Assembly (NCBI GenBank): GCA_002311345.1
Contig: DCAA01000009.1
Location: 810 to 41,443, forward strand
Direction of reading: 5' to 3'
Length of the DNA stretch: 40,634 bases
From: Planctomycetes bacterium UBA1146
GTDB lineage: Bacteria; Planctomycetota; UBA8108; UBA1146
In this document: positions 8,146 through 16,708 of the stretch, one piece after another
Numbering within the stretch: the first letter of the stretch is position 1
How the letters are laid out: each line of letters starts with the position of its first letter
The notes under the pieces: generated by a model
Databases searched by the model: none
What the model was told of the DNA's origin: nothing
The model's input: only the letters and a program-made list of their open reading frames with translations
Translations under genes and position numbers: made by a program

Positions 8146-11100
8146 GGGTCATCGTTTCATGTAGATTCAAGATGGCACGGGTGACTTCAGCCCACGCGGC
8201 AAGTTCGGTCGACTCGATGGACTTCGGTATCGGCGACGATCCAACCGCCAGCAACAATTTGGCCTCATCCGGGTTCGACTCGAAGTATTCGCGGCTGGCG
8301 ACCAGCAAACTGGTAAGGACAGCCACTTCCTTCGGTTTTGGCTGGCGACAGGTTGCTTCTCTCATGGCGAATGCGATCGCCTCCTCGTCATTCGATAGAC
8401 CACGGACGAGGATTCGCTGGGCAAACCCACGCGCCGCTTCGACGAACACCGGGTCATTCATCAACACCAGCGATGCCAGGGGCGTATTCGATGTTGCCCG
8501 ACGTGCCGTGCAATCCTCGCGTACGGGAGCATCGAAGGCGAGCAACATCGGGTGCAGGAACTGACGCTGCCAGTGCACGTAGACACCACGACGCCACTGC
8601 TCCTGATTCATGTCGGGCTTGTAGCGTCGCGGGGGGAAGTTGAGATGGCGGTAGTAATGTTGCGGCTGCGGCGGTTTCACGCCTGGGCCACCGAGTCGAT
8701 CGACCAGTAACCCACTGACAATGAGTGCCGTATCTCGCACCATTTCAGCCGGAAATCGGTATCTAGCCTGATGAGAAAAGAACAGGTTCTGCGGATCCAG
8801 TTCCAGGGCCAGGGGATCAACCATCGAGGACTGGCGGTAAGTACGAGATAACAGCAATTTCCTGAACAACTCGTGGATATCCCACCCCGATGCGATGAAC
8901 TCATTGGCCAGATGATCGAGCAGTTCCGGATGTGTAGGTAAACGCCCCTGTCCCCCGAAGTCCTCAACCGATGGACAGAGCCCCTCGCCGAAAAGGAGTG
9001 CCCACATCCGGTTGACGAAGACACGAGCCGTCATGCCACCGACACCACCATCGGCCTCGACGGTGACGAGCCAGCGGGCCAGATCGAGCCGCGAGGCGCG
9101 ATGGGAAGTTTCGAGGCTGCCGAGAAAGGCGGGGATCGCCGGCTCGACGACTTCTCCCGATTCATCGAGCCAGTTGCCACGAGGGAGAATCCGTACCTCT
9201 CGGGGCATCGCGAGCCCCTTGGTGAAGAGAGTCAGCGGCAAGGATTTCTCGATGCCGGCATGCTGCTGCTGAAGACTCGCTTGTTGTGCCCGCAAAGTAC
9301 TCACCTGTTGCGATTGATCTGCCTGAAAACTGCGCAAGGATTGGCGCTGCTTCTCGGTACGATCACCGGCCAAAATCGATATAGCCTCGACCACCGCCGC
9401 CGGTGCGGCGCTGGCGTTCTCATGGCCACAATCATCCCAGTAGACGGTTCCGCCGAACTGGGTGAAGGCAATACCACTGACGACGGTACCTGGTTTCAGT
9501 CCTATCTTTTCGAAAGGAACCTCGATGCGAGTCCACTGTCCCGACGGTGGCAACTCTCCCATTCGCTGGTATGCAGGCGCACTCTTTTCCCTGCGACCAT
9601 ATCCGATCTCATCGCCGCCCCAGACGGCACGATGCTCCCAGTCCCCGGCGGTATTGCACTGCAACATGACGGCCGCCGGTAAAGAGTCGGGGCGAAGGTA
9701 CACCCAGGCAAAGAGAGTGTCTCCCTCTCCGACGGTGATACTCTTGCTGGTCGTGGATACGGTGTAATGCTGGACCAACTTGTCACTCGATTGACGTCGA
9801 TACAACTCGCCACTGTGTGGAGTGATATCGTCCTCGAGTACGAACTCCCACTTACCACTGACGGTCCCGCCAGTATCGAGAACATCATCGACCCAGATCG
9901 TCTGGAATTTCTCACCCGAGGTGATGCGCTGGCTCAGATCTTGCTCCCATTGTGGTTGTAGCGGCTCGAGTTCTTTGATGGCGGTCTCGATGAGTTGCTG
10001 CGTTGCCTCGATCTCGCTGGCGATCTGTTGCTCTCGAGTACGTCCCTCGTCGGTCATCACTCGCATCTCGGGAGAACGCCGGGTAGGAGTGGTATTCAGT
10101 CCTCCGTATGGATCACGAATGTGCTCCTCATCGTCGATGTCGGCAAAGAAGGCCCCGAACGAATAGAAGTCGCGCATTCTGTATGGATCGTACTTGTGGT
10201 CATGACACTGCGCACACCCGAGCGTGGCACCCATCCAGACCTCAGCAACATTTCGTATGCGATCGGCCATGTAGATGGAGCGGTACTCCTTGAGTTGCAA
10301 TCCGCCCTCGTGACTGGTCTGGATCAGACGGTTGTAACAGGTGGCAATCAACTGCCCCTGGTCGGGATTTTCGAGCAGATCGCCGGCGAGTTGTTCGATG
10401 GTGAAGCGATCAAAGGGCATGTTGGAGTTGAAAGCCGAGATGACCCAGTCGCGGTAAGGCCAGACACGATGCTCTTGATCGCCGTGATAGCCAACGGTAT
10501 CGGCGTAGCGCACCAGATCGAGCCAGGCGCTCGCCAGGCGTTCGCCGAAGTGAGGGCTTGCCAGCAACCGATTCACCGCCCGGGCATAGGAATCTTCACC
10601 AACATCTGCCAGAAATGCATCGAGGGCCTCGGTTGAAGGTGGAAGTCCGGTGACATCGTAGTTGAGACGGCGAAACAGGGTCACCTGATCGGCATCCGCA
10701 GCCGGCTGCAGTCCTTCGTGGCGCAGACGCTCCAGGATGAAATGATCGATGTCGGTGACAGGCCAGTCAGCGTCCACCCTCGAAGGAATCGCAGTTGCTA
10801 CCGGGGCAACATAAGCCCAGTGCGGAGCGTAATTGGCACCCTCTTCGATCCACCGACCGAGCAGTTCAACCTGTTCGGCACTCAGTTCGTTGCGCTCTTT
10901 CGCCGGTGGCATCGGATCCTCGGGATCCGTGATTCGCTGCCACATCTCGCTGCGATCGCGACTTCCAGGAACAATCGCAGAGAATCCGGACTCGAGTTCG
11001 GCCGTGGCGGATTCGAATTCGACCAGTCTCAATCCGGCCTTGCGGGATTCATCGTTGGGTCCATGGCATGGGAAACAATGCTCCGAGAGGATCGGTCTCA

Positions 11101-11206
11101 CCTCACGGGCGAAGTCCACCTTGGAATCGGCGCCCTCAGCAGTGTCCGAAAGCAGACATACGGCCAAGGCTGATACCATGAAGAAATTAGTAGGTGTGAT
11201 TTTCAT
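8138..11206 (-). CDS. Planctomycete cytochrome C / DUF1549 / DUF1553 protein
   Basis: A 1022-residue exported protein with the standard planctomycete order. A signal peptide (about 1-25) is followed by a PSCyt1 haem domain with C44-F-P-C47-H48 in the context VRPILSEHCFPCHGPN. DUF1549 (about 150-355) contains a second haem-type motif C331-A-Q-C-H335. A middle beta-rich region with a carbohydrate-binding look (about 440-610) and a short coiled segment follow, then DUF1553 (about 705-985, with VFVNRMWALLFGEGL and TSNTPLASLVLMNDP). The frame is open to an ATG at 11266, but the ATG at 11206-11204 gives a clean signal peptide, so I prefer it. The end overlaps the DUF1501 start. Function is unknown; an electron-transfer or scaffold role is inferred. 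Confidence 0.93.
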   Translation of the reverse strand: MKITPTNFFMVSALAVCLLSDTAEGADSKVDFAREVRPILSEHCFPCHGPNDESRKAGLRLVEFESATAELESGFSAIVPGSRDRSEMWQRITDPEDPMPPAKERNELSAEQVELLGRWIEEGANYAPHWAYVAPVATAIPSRVDADWPVTDIDHFILERLRHEGLQPAADADQVTLFRRLNYDVTGLPPSTEALDAFLADVGEDSYARAVNRLLASPHFGERLASAWLDLVRYADTVGYHGDQEHRVWPYRDWVISAFNSNMPFDRFTIEQLAGDLLENPDQGQLIATCYNRLIQTSHEGGLQLKEYRSIYMADRIRNVAEVWMGATLGCAQCHDHKYDPYRMRDFYSFGAFFADIDDEEHIRDPYGGLNTTPTRRSPEMRVMTDEGRTREQQIASEIEATQQLIETAIKELEPLQPQWEQDLSQRITSGEKFQTIWVDDVLDTGGTVSGKWEFVLEDDITPHSGELYRRQSSDKLVQHYTVSTTSKSITVGEGDTLFAWVYLRPDSLPAAVMLQCNTAGDWEHRAVWGGDEIGYGRREKSAPAYQRMGELPPSGQWTRIEVPFEKIGLKPGTVVSGIAFTQFGGTVYWDDCGHENASAAPAAVVEAISILAGDRTEKQRQSLRSFQADQSQQVSTLRAQQASLQQQHAGIEKSLPLTLFTKGLAMPREVRILPRGNWLDESGEVVEPAIPAFLGSLETSHRASRLDLARWLVTVEADGGVGGMTARVFVNRMWALLFGEGLCPSVEDFGGQGRLPTHPELLDHLANEFIASGWDIHELFRKLLLSRTYRQSSMVDPLALELDPQNLFFSHQARYRFPAEMVRDTALIVSGLLVDRLGGPGVKPPQPQHYYRHLNFPPRRYKPDMNQEQWRRGVYVHWQRQFLHPMLLAFDAPVREDCTARRATSNTPLASLVLMNDPVFVEAARGFAQRILVRGLSNDEEAIAFAMREATCRQPKPKEVAVLTSLLVASREYFESNPDEAKLLLAVGSSPIPKSIESTELAAWAEVTRAILNLHETMTRE

Positions 11207-11327
11207 CGCTGATAATGACTCTATCACCCTCGTACTGAACGGGCAATGCGGCGAAGAGCCAGCCATGAACGCGCGAATTGCTGTACGGGAATCACCTTAC
11301 AACTCGCCAGTAATCTCTTCGAAATTT

Positions 11328-12863
11328 CTATCTCAGACAGGCCAAAAGATCGGCAGTCGGATCAGGACCAAAGGAGATGTCGCTGGGCAAAGGTAACGGT
11401 CCCGCCCCAGCGAAGAGACGAGCCAACAATGCGATCGGATCGGCGATATCGAGCGCCCCATCGTCATTGAAATCGGTAGCGTCCTCACAGATGACCTCAC
11501 CGCCGGTGAACAGGAACTGCAGGGCGTGAATCGCATCCGAAATATCCACGGCATTGTCATCGTTGGAATCACCGCGAACGAAGAAAGGTTGCATCGTCGG
11601 ATGATCAAAGGGAGGAAGACCAAACTCAGCACGCGAATCGGTGAGACCGTTCAAGATGAAATCCTTGATCAGAGAAAGATCCATGTTGCTGAGCCCCATC
11701 GGTTCCATCAAAGGATCATTCGGTTCGAAATCTCCTCCACCATTATAAAAGGCCAGCACCTCATCGAGATCAGCCTTGCCACCGTTGTGAAAATAGGGAG
11801 CTCGGAGACCCACGTTGCGAAGCGAAGGGGTCTTGAAATGTCCCATGTCCGCGGGGTCACCCGTGACCACGAAATGCCCCTCGTCTTCGAAGATAGGACG
11901 AACCCCGATGTTGCGGAAGAGGCCATCCCCCAGAGCAGGCGTACTATGACAAGGCAGGCAGTTATCGATGAAGAGCAACATTCCTTGCTGCTGGGTGTCG
12001 GTCAACGCATCGGCAATGCCCTCATTGAAGAGGTCAAAGGGGGTACGGTCGGGGATCAGAATGCGTTCATAACTGGCGATGGCAAAAGCAATGCGAGCAG
12101 CGGTGATCTCGGTGTCACCAAAGGCATTCTCGAACAACGATGGGTAATCCCCGAAGAGAAGCAGAGCATCCACGATGTCATCCGGAAGATCGGTGGCCAG
12201 TGCCATCGGAGTAACCGAGATCAATTTCTGCCGGACGCTATCCCAACCGAGAGTATCGCATCCCATCTCCACCATCGAAACGATTGGCGCCACCGCCTGC
12301 GCTTCGAGAGCTCCCCCGACCGGTATCAGAACCTGGCCCGTCTCTGGATCGATGAACTCGGGTCCAGCACGGCCATCCCAGAACAGGGTCGGATGATAAC
12401 CAGCAGCGATCATCGGTTGTGATTTCCGGGAAGTGACCTGTCGCTGCGGGTAGAAGACCCCATCGTCCATCAATGCTCCCGAACACTGCTGGAGCACAAC
12501 GCCGATCGAGCCCGAGATATCATCGGGAGTCCCGAACACTCCATCAAAACCGGGATGAACGGAACGGGGATCATCGGCTCGCGGATCGGAGCCACCGACC
12601 TCTGGACCATGACAGGTGCCACAGGAGATCGAGTTGTCGTGGGAGAGTTGCTCCTCCCAGAACAGGAACTTGCCGAGCAACGCCTTCGAATCTGTCAGCG
12701 GATTTTCCGGTGGTTCGGGCATCGGTCCGAGAGGATTGAAAATCTCTCCAGGGCCTCCTGGTTGGGCCTGAACAGGAGAGCCAACGGTCATCAGACCCGC
12801 AAAAAGGACAAACATCGCCAGCGTCAACGGGATCCGAGGGATGCAAAGACTACCGGCCGACAT
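11328..12863 (-). CDS. Di-haem cytochrome c peroxidase family protein with C-terminal dockerin
   Basis: A 511-residue secreted protein. Residues 1-33 are a signal peptide (hydrophobic TLAMFVLFAGLMTVG, end VQAQ). The di-haem CCP/MauG fold has haem motifs C81-G-T-C-H85 and C302-L-P-C-H306, with the family segments TLFWDGRAG and TPSLRNVGLRAPYFHNG. From about 425 two dockerin-type EF-hand repeats follow (RGDSNDDNAVDISDAI and TDFNDDGALDIADPI), then a Pro/Gly-rich tail ending DPTADLLACLR. Peroxidases of this family reduce H2O2 or oxidise proteins in the periplasm; this one may be attached to the surface by its tail. The ATG at 12863-12861 follows GAGAGGA closely. It lies upstream of the cytochrome/DUF1553 gene with a 121-base gap, so co-transcription is possible but not certain. 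Confidence 0.93.
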   Translation of the reverse strand: MSAGSLCIPRIPLTLAMFVLFAGLMTVGSPVQAQPGGPGEIFNPLGPMPEPPENPLTDSKALLGKFLFWEEQLSHDNSISCGTCHGPEVGGSDPRADDPRSVHPGFDGVFGTPDDISGSIGVVLQQCSGALMDDGVFYPQRQVTSRKSQPMIAAGYHPTLFWDGRAGPEFIDPETGQVLIPVGGALEAQAVAPIVSMVEMGCDTLGWDSVRQKLISVTPMALATDLPDDIVDALLLFGDYPSLFENAFGDTEITAARIAFAIASYERILIPDRTPFDLFNEGIADALTDTQQQGMLLFIDNCLPCHSTPALGDGLFRNIGVRPIFEDEGHFVVTGDPADMGHFKTPSLRNVGLRAPYFHNGGKADLDEVLAFYNGGGDFEPNDPLMEPMGLSNMDLSLIKDFILNGLTDSRAEFGLPPFDHPTMQPFFVRGDSNDDNAVDISDAIHALQFLFTGGEVICEDATDFNDDGALDIADPIALLARLFAGAGPLPLPSDISFGPDPTADLLACLR

Positions 12864-12879
12864 GATCCATTCCTCTCCG

Positions 12880-12902
12880 TACCGGGGGACACCCCGAAGG
12901 TA
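12880..12902 (-). other. Hairpin in the leader of the di-haem peroxidase gene
   Basis: TACC pairs with GGTA and GGGG pairs with CCCC around a GACA loop (plus-strand sense), with a three-base bulge on one side. It lies about 17 bases before the start codon and next to the ribosome-binding sequence, so it could affect translation. A second GC-rich hairpin with GGGG/CCCC arms is near 12931-12949 and might be a weak end signal for the upstream gene. Neither has a U-run. Confidence 0.25.
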
Positions 12903-12979
12903 TTTCTATTGTACTGATCGACTGCTCGAGACCAGGGGGTAACCCCGGTCCCGGTTTCCCTGGCCAACCGAGTGTCGCG

Positions 12980-15946
12980 CTAGCTACACGGCGGGTTCTG
13001 ACACTCGAGCGTGTCGGCTGTTGGATCCACTCCACAGTCCGGGAATGGCGGCAGCAACGGTCCTCCTTGCGAGAAAAGATGACTCAGTACAGCGACCGCA
13101 TCTGCCACATCGGCGGAACCATCGTCGTTAGCATCGAGAGCGGAGAGGCAGCCTCCATCGCTACCACCACCGAACAGGTATCCGAGGATCACGATGGCAT
13201 CTGCGATATCGACCATCCCATCCTGGTTCGCATCTCCGCGGATGTAGCCAGGAAGTGCCTCCTCGACGACGATCGCATCGACGATCGTTACCTGATCCGC
13301 CCCTCCTGGACCTTCGACCATCAAGGTGACCGTGTAAGTCCCCGTGTCGGTATAGGTGTGCTGGGGTGCCACGGATACGCTTCCTCCTCCATCTCCGAAA
13401 AGCCACTGGTGATTCTCGATGGCTCCGGTCGACTCGCTCTCGAAACTGACCTGCATCGGTGCAACCCCCGAAGCCGGAGAAAAACTGAAAGCCGCGATCG
13501 GGGGTTCGACAGGAAGACAACCGATGTAGCGTTCGATGAGGTCCTTGCGATCGTGACTCTCTCCGATCCCTCCCATCTCGGGCGACTGCGAGATCACCGC
13601 ACCATTCTCGCCAACATAATTCACGACCGCACAGGTAAAGCCATCACTGGCGAAGAGGATCTCCTGACCGGTCGTCACTGGTTGCAACTGATCGACGTAG
13701 GCAGCCTCACCGTTGTAAGGAACGGTCTGGTCGAAGTTGACGAGGTCACAATCGGCAGAAACGATCCCCGAGATGTCCCCCACCGAACCTCCTCCATCCC
13801 CGCAACCGTCGAAACCGAACAGATCCTGAAGGGGAGTGTCCGGATCGAAGCAGAAGGTATCTCCACCGCTGATGTAGAGCTGTCCTCCATCGAGAACGAA
13901 ATCCGCCAGGGCCTGGCCCTCGTCATTCGAGACCATGTGGTTATTGGGAAACATCCCGACCTCGACCCAAACACGTTCGAAGTCAGCGAGGAAGAAACCG
14001 AGATCTGCGAGTTCAGCGAGATCGTCCACCTCGACTGTGAGCGCGAAGAGACTGTTGTCCTCCAGCGCCTGCATGATCGCCGAGACGGAATCGGTACTGC
14101 CATTGTCGTCATCGGTGAAACCGATGACCAGGTCAGAGACATCGGTCGGGAGCACCTGAAGAGTACAGGTGCCGGGTTCTGCAGCGTCCCCGATCGCCTC
14201 AGGAATTACCTGGTAGGCCGCGATTCCAAATTCTGGTTCCACGTCGACATAGTTCTCGCTCTCCCCCAGGAGACTGGCGATCTCGACACCGTTACGGAGA
14301 ACACGGATCACCTCGTAGGGATCACCCGTCACCGCACTCTGGTTCTGCCACTGTAGTTGGACATCTTCTTCCAGTTGATCGCAGACCAGGTTCATGATCG
14401 GTTCGACAAGACTCACGCTGACGATACAGGAGACCTGAGGTGATTCGTCGGTGCCGATGATTGCAATGAGAGTGTAGGAGTGCTGGCCCGAAGAGGGCGC
14501 AACATCAGTATAGGTGGTCTGGCTACCTTCAATTTCGGCGATGGGGATGCCATCGCGACTGATCCTTACCAGATCGTAACTCTCGGCATCGTTCCAGTTG
14601 ATGGCGACATCGAGTACCTGCTGAGTACAGGTCAACTGTGTTGGAGGCAGTACGTCGGGAATATTGGAGATCTGGAAGTAGAGATCATTTCCGGCACAGT
14701 GTCCGACCCAGATGTCAGGGATTCCATCGCCGTTGAAATCGGCAATAGCGACATCGAAGGTGCCATTGTGGTGTGCGGGAGTCCACTGCCCCGGTGGATA
14801 TGGATCCTCCAGCAGGGGTGGATTCTGCCCATCATTGCGCAAGAACGAGAGGCGCCGCCCACAACTGGGTACATCCGTGTCGACATCGGTCACGACGACA
14901 TCGTTGTCGCCATCGGCGTCGAGATCGACAATATAGGTATTGCCGCCAAATCCTCCGGTCAGAGGGCTGGCGCCGATCGGCACGTTTTGCCAAATGACAG
15001 GAATGGTACCGGGGTCAGAAGTGTTGAGGAGAAACTGGTCCTGGGGATCCTGGACCGCAAAGACATCCTGAACACCGTTGCCATCGATATCCCCGAGGTT
15101 GAAGTGGTAACAGGAATTGACATCGAGATCCTGCGGTGAACCGAAGGATGACCCTCCTTCGTTGTAGGCGATCCGCACTGATGGCACCGAGTTCTTGATG
15201 ATGTCGGGCCAACCATCGCCGTTGACATCTCCGATCTGTCCGGCCGTTGCAAAACCGGAATTGACGAATCCACTCGGCATCCACGATGTCTCATCGGTGA
15301 AATAACCGGTGCCATCGTTGATCAAAAGGCGATCCTCGACCGAATTGTTGTAGTCGAGAAGATAGATGTCATCGACACCGTTCCCGGTCAGATCTCCGAC
15401 ACCGACCGCACAGGAATTGGGCTCTGCCCCTCCTGGCGAGAGCAGCACGGGAAGACGCTCCGGTTGTTCTTCCAACCCGAGCCAGTTACCGGATGGATCT
15501 GCTCCAAGATTGATGAAGATTCGTGGCTGCTGGCCGTTCGATCCATCGTTGCCGGCATTGGCAACGATCAAGTCGGGCCAGAGATCTCCATTGAACTCGC
15601 CGACCTGCACGTCCCGTGAGTTGTCTGCGATCGCAAAGTCGGGAGCGAAATCGAAGGTTCTATCGGTCATCACTCCATCTACGTTGAGAAATAGAACGTT
15701 GGTGCGATTCCCGAAGGTGGTATAGGGCAGTTTGCGAACGCAGATGAGATCGATGTCCCCGTCATTGTCGAAGTCGGCAGTGGCGAAGTCCTTCTCTTCC
15801 ACATCTGCGACACCCAGGCTCGGATCGGCGAGGATGTTGGAGTCGCTAACTTGTTGCCACTCGAGCCAGATGGGCGCCTGGGCCTCGAGAATCGAACCGG
15901 CAGACACGGCCATCCCGATCACCAGAAAAGGAAACGTTATTTTCAA
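12980..15946 (-). CDS. Secreted FG-GAP propeller / PKD / dockerin protein
   Basis: A 988-residue exported surface-type protein. A signal peptide (KITFPFLVIGMAVSAG, end EAQA) is followed by seven FG-GAP/VCBS-type calcium repeats between about 35 and 420 (for example TADFDNDGDIDLI, GDVNGDGWPDII, ADFNGDGIPDIW), which suit a seven-bladed propeller. Two fibronectin-like repeats follow (about 430-610). A Cys-containing domain (about 615-810) with LDGGQLYISGGDTF resembles the glutamine-amidotransferase-like folds of such proteins. A PKD domain (about 815-900, HQWLFGDGG) and two dockerin repeats complete it, with a tail containing FPDCGVDPTADTLEC. The frame is open to ATG 16003, but TTG 15946-15944 lies four bases after GGAGG and starts the signal peptide exactly, so I choose it. 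The ligand is unknown. Confidence 0.88.
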   Translation of the reverse strand: MKITFPFLVIGMAVSAGSILEAQAPIWLEWQQVSDSNILADPSLGVADVEEKDFATADFDNDGDIDLICVRKLPYTTFGNRTNVLFLNVDGVMTDRTFDFAPDFAIADNSRDVQVGEFNGDLWPDLIVANAGNDGSNGQQPRIFINLGADPSGNWLGLEEQPERLPVLLSPGGAEPNSCAVGVGDLTGNGVDDIYLLDYNNSVEDRLLINDGTGYFTDETSWMPSGFVNSGFATAGQIGDVNGDGWPDIIKNSVPSVRIAYNEGGSSFGSPQDLDVNSCYHFNLGDIDGNGVQDVFAVQDPQDQFLLNTSDPGTIPVIWQNVPIGASPLTGGFGGNTYIVDLDADGDNDVVVTDVDTDVPSCGRRLSFLRNDGQNPPLLEDPYPPGQWTPAHHNGTFDVAIADFNGDGIPDIWVGHCAGNDLYFQISNIPDVLPPTQLTCTQQVLDVAINWNDAESYDLVRISRDGIPIAEIEGSQTTYTDVAPSSGQHSYTLIAIIGTDESPQVSCIVSVSLVEPIMNLVCDQLEEDVQLQWQNQSAVTGDPYEVIRVLRNGVEIASLLGESENYVDVEPEFGIAAYQVIPEAIGDAAEPGTCTLQVLPTDVSDLVIGFTDDDNGSTDSVSAIMQALEDNSLFALTVEVDDLAELADLGFFLADFERVWVEVGMFPNNHMVSNDEGQALADFVLDGGQLYISGGDTFCFDPDTPLQDLFGFDGCGDGGGSVGDISGIVSADCDLVNFDQTVPYNGEAAYVDQLQPVTTGQEILFASDGFTCAVVNYVGENGAVISQSPEMGGIGESHDRKDLIERYIGCLPVEPPIAAFSFSPASGVAPMQVSFESESTGAIENHQWLFGDGGGSVSVAPQHTYTDTGTYTVTLMVEGPGGADQVTIVDAIVVEEALPGYIRGDANQDGMVDIADAIVILGYLFGGGSDGGCLSALDANDDGSADVADAVAVLSHLFSQGGPLLPPFPDCGVDPTADTLECQNPPCS

Positions 15947-16119
15947 GAGACCTCCACGCCCGAAATCGTTACCAGAGGAATAAACCCGATTACCTGCAAA
16001 CATCTATCGATCGGTGACGGGTACTTTCAAGGTAACCGCCAGGAGATGGTCAGTCCATCACGGGAGGTGAGGTGAGTTGGCGATACTGGAGGTTTTCAGC
16101 AGCAACAGGAAGTGAACCG

Positions 16120-16695
16120 CTATCCCCCGAGCGTAGCTTCGAGAACGCTCTGGTGTTCTGCTCCGGTGGGACGTAACCAGCTTTGCATCAACTGCACGCT
16201 CTGAAACGAATAAGGCCCGAGGGAGACTGGCTGATCGACCGCAATCCCTGACTGTGGCGGCGTCAGACGAGCCAGTGTCATATGAGGAAGGAAAGCCCGA
16301 CGGTTACTGCGCCGAGCGAGTCGCTGCATCAACCTCCGGTTCAACTCATCCAGCGCGCTCGACGATGGTCCTATCGCCGCGACGGTTCTCACCGGACCTC
16401 GTCTTGGCATGGAAATGATCTGGTCTGGTTGCCAGGAGAAGGGTTCCACAGCCATCGCGGCACGCTCTACCGATCGCTTCACGTCATCGAGATCCCTTGT
16501 GGAAACATCACCGATGAAGAGAACCGTCATGTGCACCTGTTCGAGCGGAGTCCTGCGATGAGCAGGAAGCGGATCGAGCGCCTGCAGCGATTCCAGTAAT
16601 GTTCGGGCTTCATCGAGCGCCGGATGGAGGGCACAGAAGAGTCGTATCGGACGTTGCGAAGACCTGTGGTCGCGATCGATCGCTCGCTTCGTCAA
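16120..16695 (-). CDS. thpR: RNA 2',3'-cyclic phosphodiesterase (2'-5' RNA ligase family)
   Basis: A 191-residue protein of the 2H phosphoesterase superfamily. The two signature motifs are H55-M-T57-V and H138-M-T140-L, 83 residues apart as in ThpR/LigT proteins. These enzymes open 2',3'-cyclic phosphates on RNA and can ligate 2'-5' ends in vitro. The length is typical. The start is TTG at 16695-16693, five bases after GGAGG. The gene begins 13 bases after the stop of the sulfatase gene, so the two are probably co-transcribed, though a functional link is not obvious. Confidence 0.93.
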   Translation of the reverse strand: MTKRAIDRDHRSSQRPIRLFCALHPALDEARTLLESLQALDPLPAHRRTPLEQVHMTVLFIGDVSTRDLDDVKRSVERAAMAVEPFSWQPDQIISMPRRGPVRTVAAIGPSSSALDELNRRLMQRLARRSNRRAFLPHMTLARLTPPQSGIAVDQPVSLGPYSFQSVQLMQSWLRPTGAEHQSVLEATLGG

Positions 16696-16708
16696 GGAGT
16701 CCTCCGGC

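Noticed and set aside
13067..14356. Plus-strand 429-residue open frame
   Set aside because: It is antisense to the PKD/dockerin part of the FG-GAP protein gene. Long antisense frames are common where the coding strand is rich in GAT/GAC and TCG-type codons; no domain is visible.
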